Shown here piece by piece: positions 5,850 through 7,305 of a DNA stretch of 7,305 nucleotides (the stretch's first letter is position 1; each line of letters begins with the position of its first letter). The translations under genes were made by a program, and so were the position numbers. The stretch comes from Lachnospiraceae bacterium UBA7480 (GTDB taxonomy: Bacteria > Bacillota > Clostridia > Lachnospirales > Lachnospiraceae). Location of the stretch: positions 1,991 to 9,295 of the forward strand of contig DLOQ01000082.1 in the NCBI GenBank assembly GCA_002479655.1, given 5' to 3'. The notes under the pieces were generated by a model, which was not told the DNA's origin, did not search any database, and saw only the letters and a program-made list of their open reading frames with translations.

Positions 5850-7305
5850 CTAATATTTAAACCTGCCGATCAATTCTTCCAGTTCCTGTGCCAGCTTTTT
5901 ATTTTGTTCCGCCTCATCCTGAACCGTATCTGCGATCTGCGCGATGCACTCGTTCTTTTCAACAATGGTATTGATCGCGAGATGGTTTTCCTCTGTGATA
6001 TTGTTTACCTCAGCAACATTATCGGAAATCTGTTTGACAGAAGCTTCCAATGTCTTAACAGACTTATTGACCTCAGAAAGCTGTTCCCTGATATTATTCA
6101 CAGAAACATTGTTATCCTCAGATCTCTCTGCAAAATCTTTAAACTGATCCACAACTTCCTTCTCCATAAAATCTATAATGGAACTAAAGCAGTTATTAAC
6201 AGCTGTAATACTGTCATCAGTCTCATTACAGATCGCCTGAATACTGGATGCCATATTACGGGATGTTTCCGCCAAATTTCCTATTTCTTCCGCAACAACG
6301 GCAAAACCACGTCCTGCCTCACCGGCTCTTGCGGCCTCAATGGAAGCATTTAATGACAGCAGATTGGTCTGTCCGGCAATATTAAGAATTTCTGATGCCA
6401 GCTCATTGATTTTGGTAAGGCTGCTCAAGCTGCAGAGCGCGTTGTCCACGGAGCTTTTTGTCTGATCCAGCGTATCCTGCCCGTTCTTATATGCATAATC
6501 CGCTTTGGTCTGCATATCCTGTACACTTCCGATAACGGAATTGCTGGATTTTACGGAACCCGAAACACTCTCAAGAATATTTTGCACTACAAAATTGATA
6601 TTTTTAATCTCAGAATTTACATTCGTTACGATGGAATTGGTGCTTTCCAACGCAGCAGACAATTCCTCTGTTGTAGCCATATTATCCATGACATCCTCTA
6701 CCATCTTTGAAGAAGAACCATGCAGATGTTCCGCTTTGTCTTCCAAAGTAACGCCGCACTTTTTCAACGTACCTGTTATTTCCTGCAGGGAATATATCAA
6801 GGTATCTGTCGCATTGGCAATACTTCCAATCTCATCATTTCTGCTGCTGTACTTCTGGATCTCTTTATTTTCGGCAATATTCAGTTCCTGAAGGGATACA
6901 ATACCGCCTTCAATAGACTTCATAGGTTTCAGTATCTGACCTACAATAACAAAGGAAACGACGATCAATACAACCAGCGCCGCAACGCAAAATACGATCA
7001 TTGTAGTAGTCAGGCGATTGGCAGAAGCAAAGATCTCTTCCTGGTTATCTGATACAAAGAACAGCCAGTTATGTTCCGCCATGTAATAATAAGACGCAAT
7101 ATATTTCTCTCCGTCTTGTTCATATTCTATATATCCGCTTGTATCTTCTGTCACATCCTGCAATTGCGCACACAGCTCGATTATATATTCTTCCTCTGCG
7201 GGCGCCGCAACCATTTCTTCATCATCATGGAAGATAAATGTACCGTTTGATACGTTGACCATACGGTAAGTAGCGTTATTCATTCCATCCATTGTCAGAT
7301 TATCC
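5850..7305 (-). CDS. Methyl-accepting chemotaxis protein with extracellular sensor (N-terminus outside window)
   Basis: The frame runs from the TAG stop at 5850-5852 to the right edge without a stop, so the true start lies beyond it; the ATG at 7292 is probably internal. Residue numbers here count from that ATG. Residues 1-90 look like the end of an extracellular Cache-type sensor ([10 protein letters not shown] at 20-29, [20 protein letters not shown] at 64-83). A transmembrane helix covers about 95-118, a HAMP linker follows to about 170, and then comes the long helical signalling domain. The conserved hairpin tip that contacts CheA and CheW is at about 305-344, including [20 protein letters not shown] at 308-327. 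No C-terminal CheR-binding pentapeptide is seen; it ends LIGRFKY. The ligand is unknown. It implies a chemotaxis system and probably motility. Its stop is 80 bases before por delta, with no clear terminator between them. Confidence 0.93.
   Translation of the reverse strand, partial: DNLTMDGMNNATYRMVNVSNGTFIFHDDEEMVAAPAEEEYIIELCAQLQDVTEDTSGYIEYEQDGEKYIASYYYMAEHNWLFFVSDNQEEIFASANRLTTTMIVFCVAALVVLIVVSFVIVGQILKPMKSIEGGIVSLQELNIAENKEIQKYSSRNDEIGSIANATDTLIYSLQEITGTLKKCGVTLEDKAEHLHGSSSKMVEDVMDNMATTEELSAALESTNSIVTNVNSEIKNINFVVQNILESVSGSVKSSNSVIGSVQDMQTKADYAYKNGQDTLDQTKSSVDNALCSLSSLTKINELASEILNIAGQTNLLSLNASIEAARAGEAGRGFAVVAEEIGNLAETSRNMASSIQAICNETDDSITAVNNCFSSIIDFMEKEVVDQFKDFAERSEDNNVSVNNIREQLSEVNKSVKTLEASVKQISDNVAEVNNITEENHLAINTIVEKNECIAQIADTVQDEAEQNKKLAQELEELIGRFKY

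Overview
The window looks like chromosome from an anaerobic, low-to-mid GC Firmicute, most likely a motile member of the Lachnospiraceae. This is a recognition-based inference. It rests on a ferredoxin-dependent 2-oxoacid oxidoreductase, a DUF6062-type C-terminus, a DUF4250-type small protein, purine-rich Shine-Dalgarno sites and a chemoreceptor. No phage, transposase, CRISPR or tRNA/rRNA gene was seen.

Layout. A short plus-strand segment (1-273) is the 3' end of a DUF6062-like gene. Everything else coding is on the minus strand and reads from right to left: a chemoreceptor cut by the right edge (7305-5850), por delta (5769-5467), por alpha (5459-4266), a structured non-coding block (4265-4132), por beta (4100-3156), a 59-residue DUF4250 protein (3073-2894), a diacylglycerol-kinase-family lipid kinase (2836-1943) and a beta-CASP metallo-beta-lactamase-fold protein (1910-318). 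The two strands converge on an imperfect hairpin at 275-314.

How the genes work together. The delta, alpha and beta subunits are three of the four parts of a 2-oxoacid:ferredoxin oxidoreductase, probably acting on pyruvate. Beta carries thiamine diphosphate and a proximal 4Fe-4S cluster, alpha holds the substrate-side residues, and delta carries two 4Fe-4S clusters. The gamma subunit is absent: a complete chemoreceptor 3' end lies where it would be expected, and DUF4250 follows beta. The DUF4250, lipid kinase and beta-CASP genes follow closely on the same strand and may be co-transcribed, but no shared pathway is evident.

The most unusual part is the 165-base gap between por alpha and por beta. 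It starts at the base after the alpha stop codon and folds almost completely: a closing stem surrounds three hairpins in a cloverleaf shape, followed at once by another hairpin with two competing pairings. It resembles a dispersed repeat element or an intra-operon RNA structure. Smaller signals are a direct repeat upstream of por delta and a hairpin at 275-314 whose imperfect pairs become G-U wobbles only in minus-strand RNA. No gap without a gene exceeds 300 bases.
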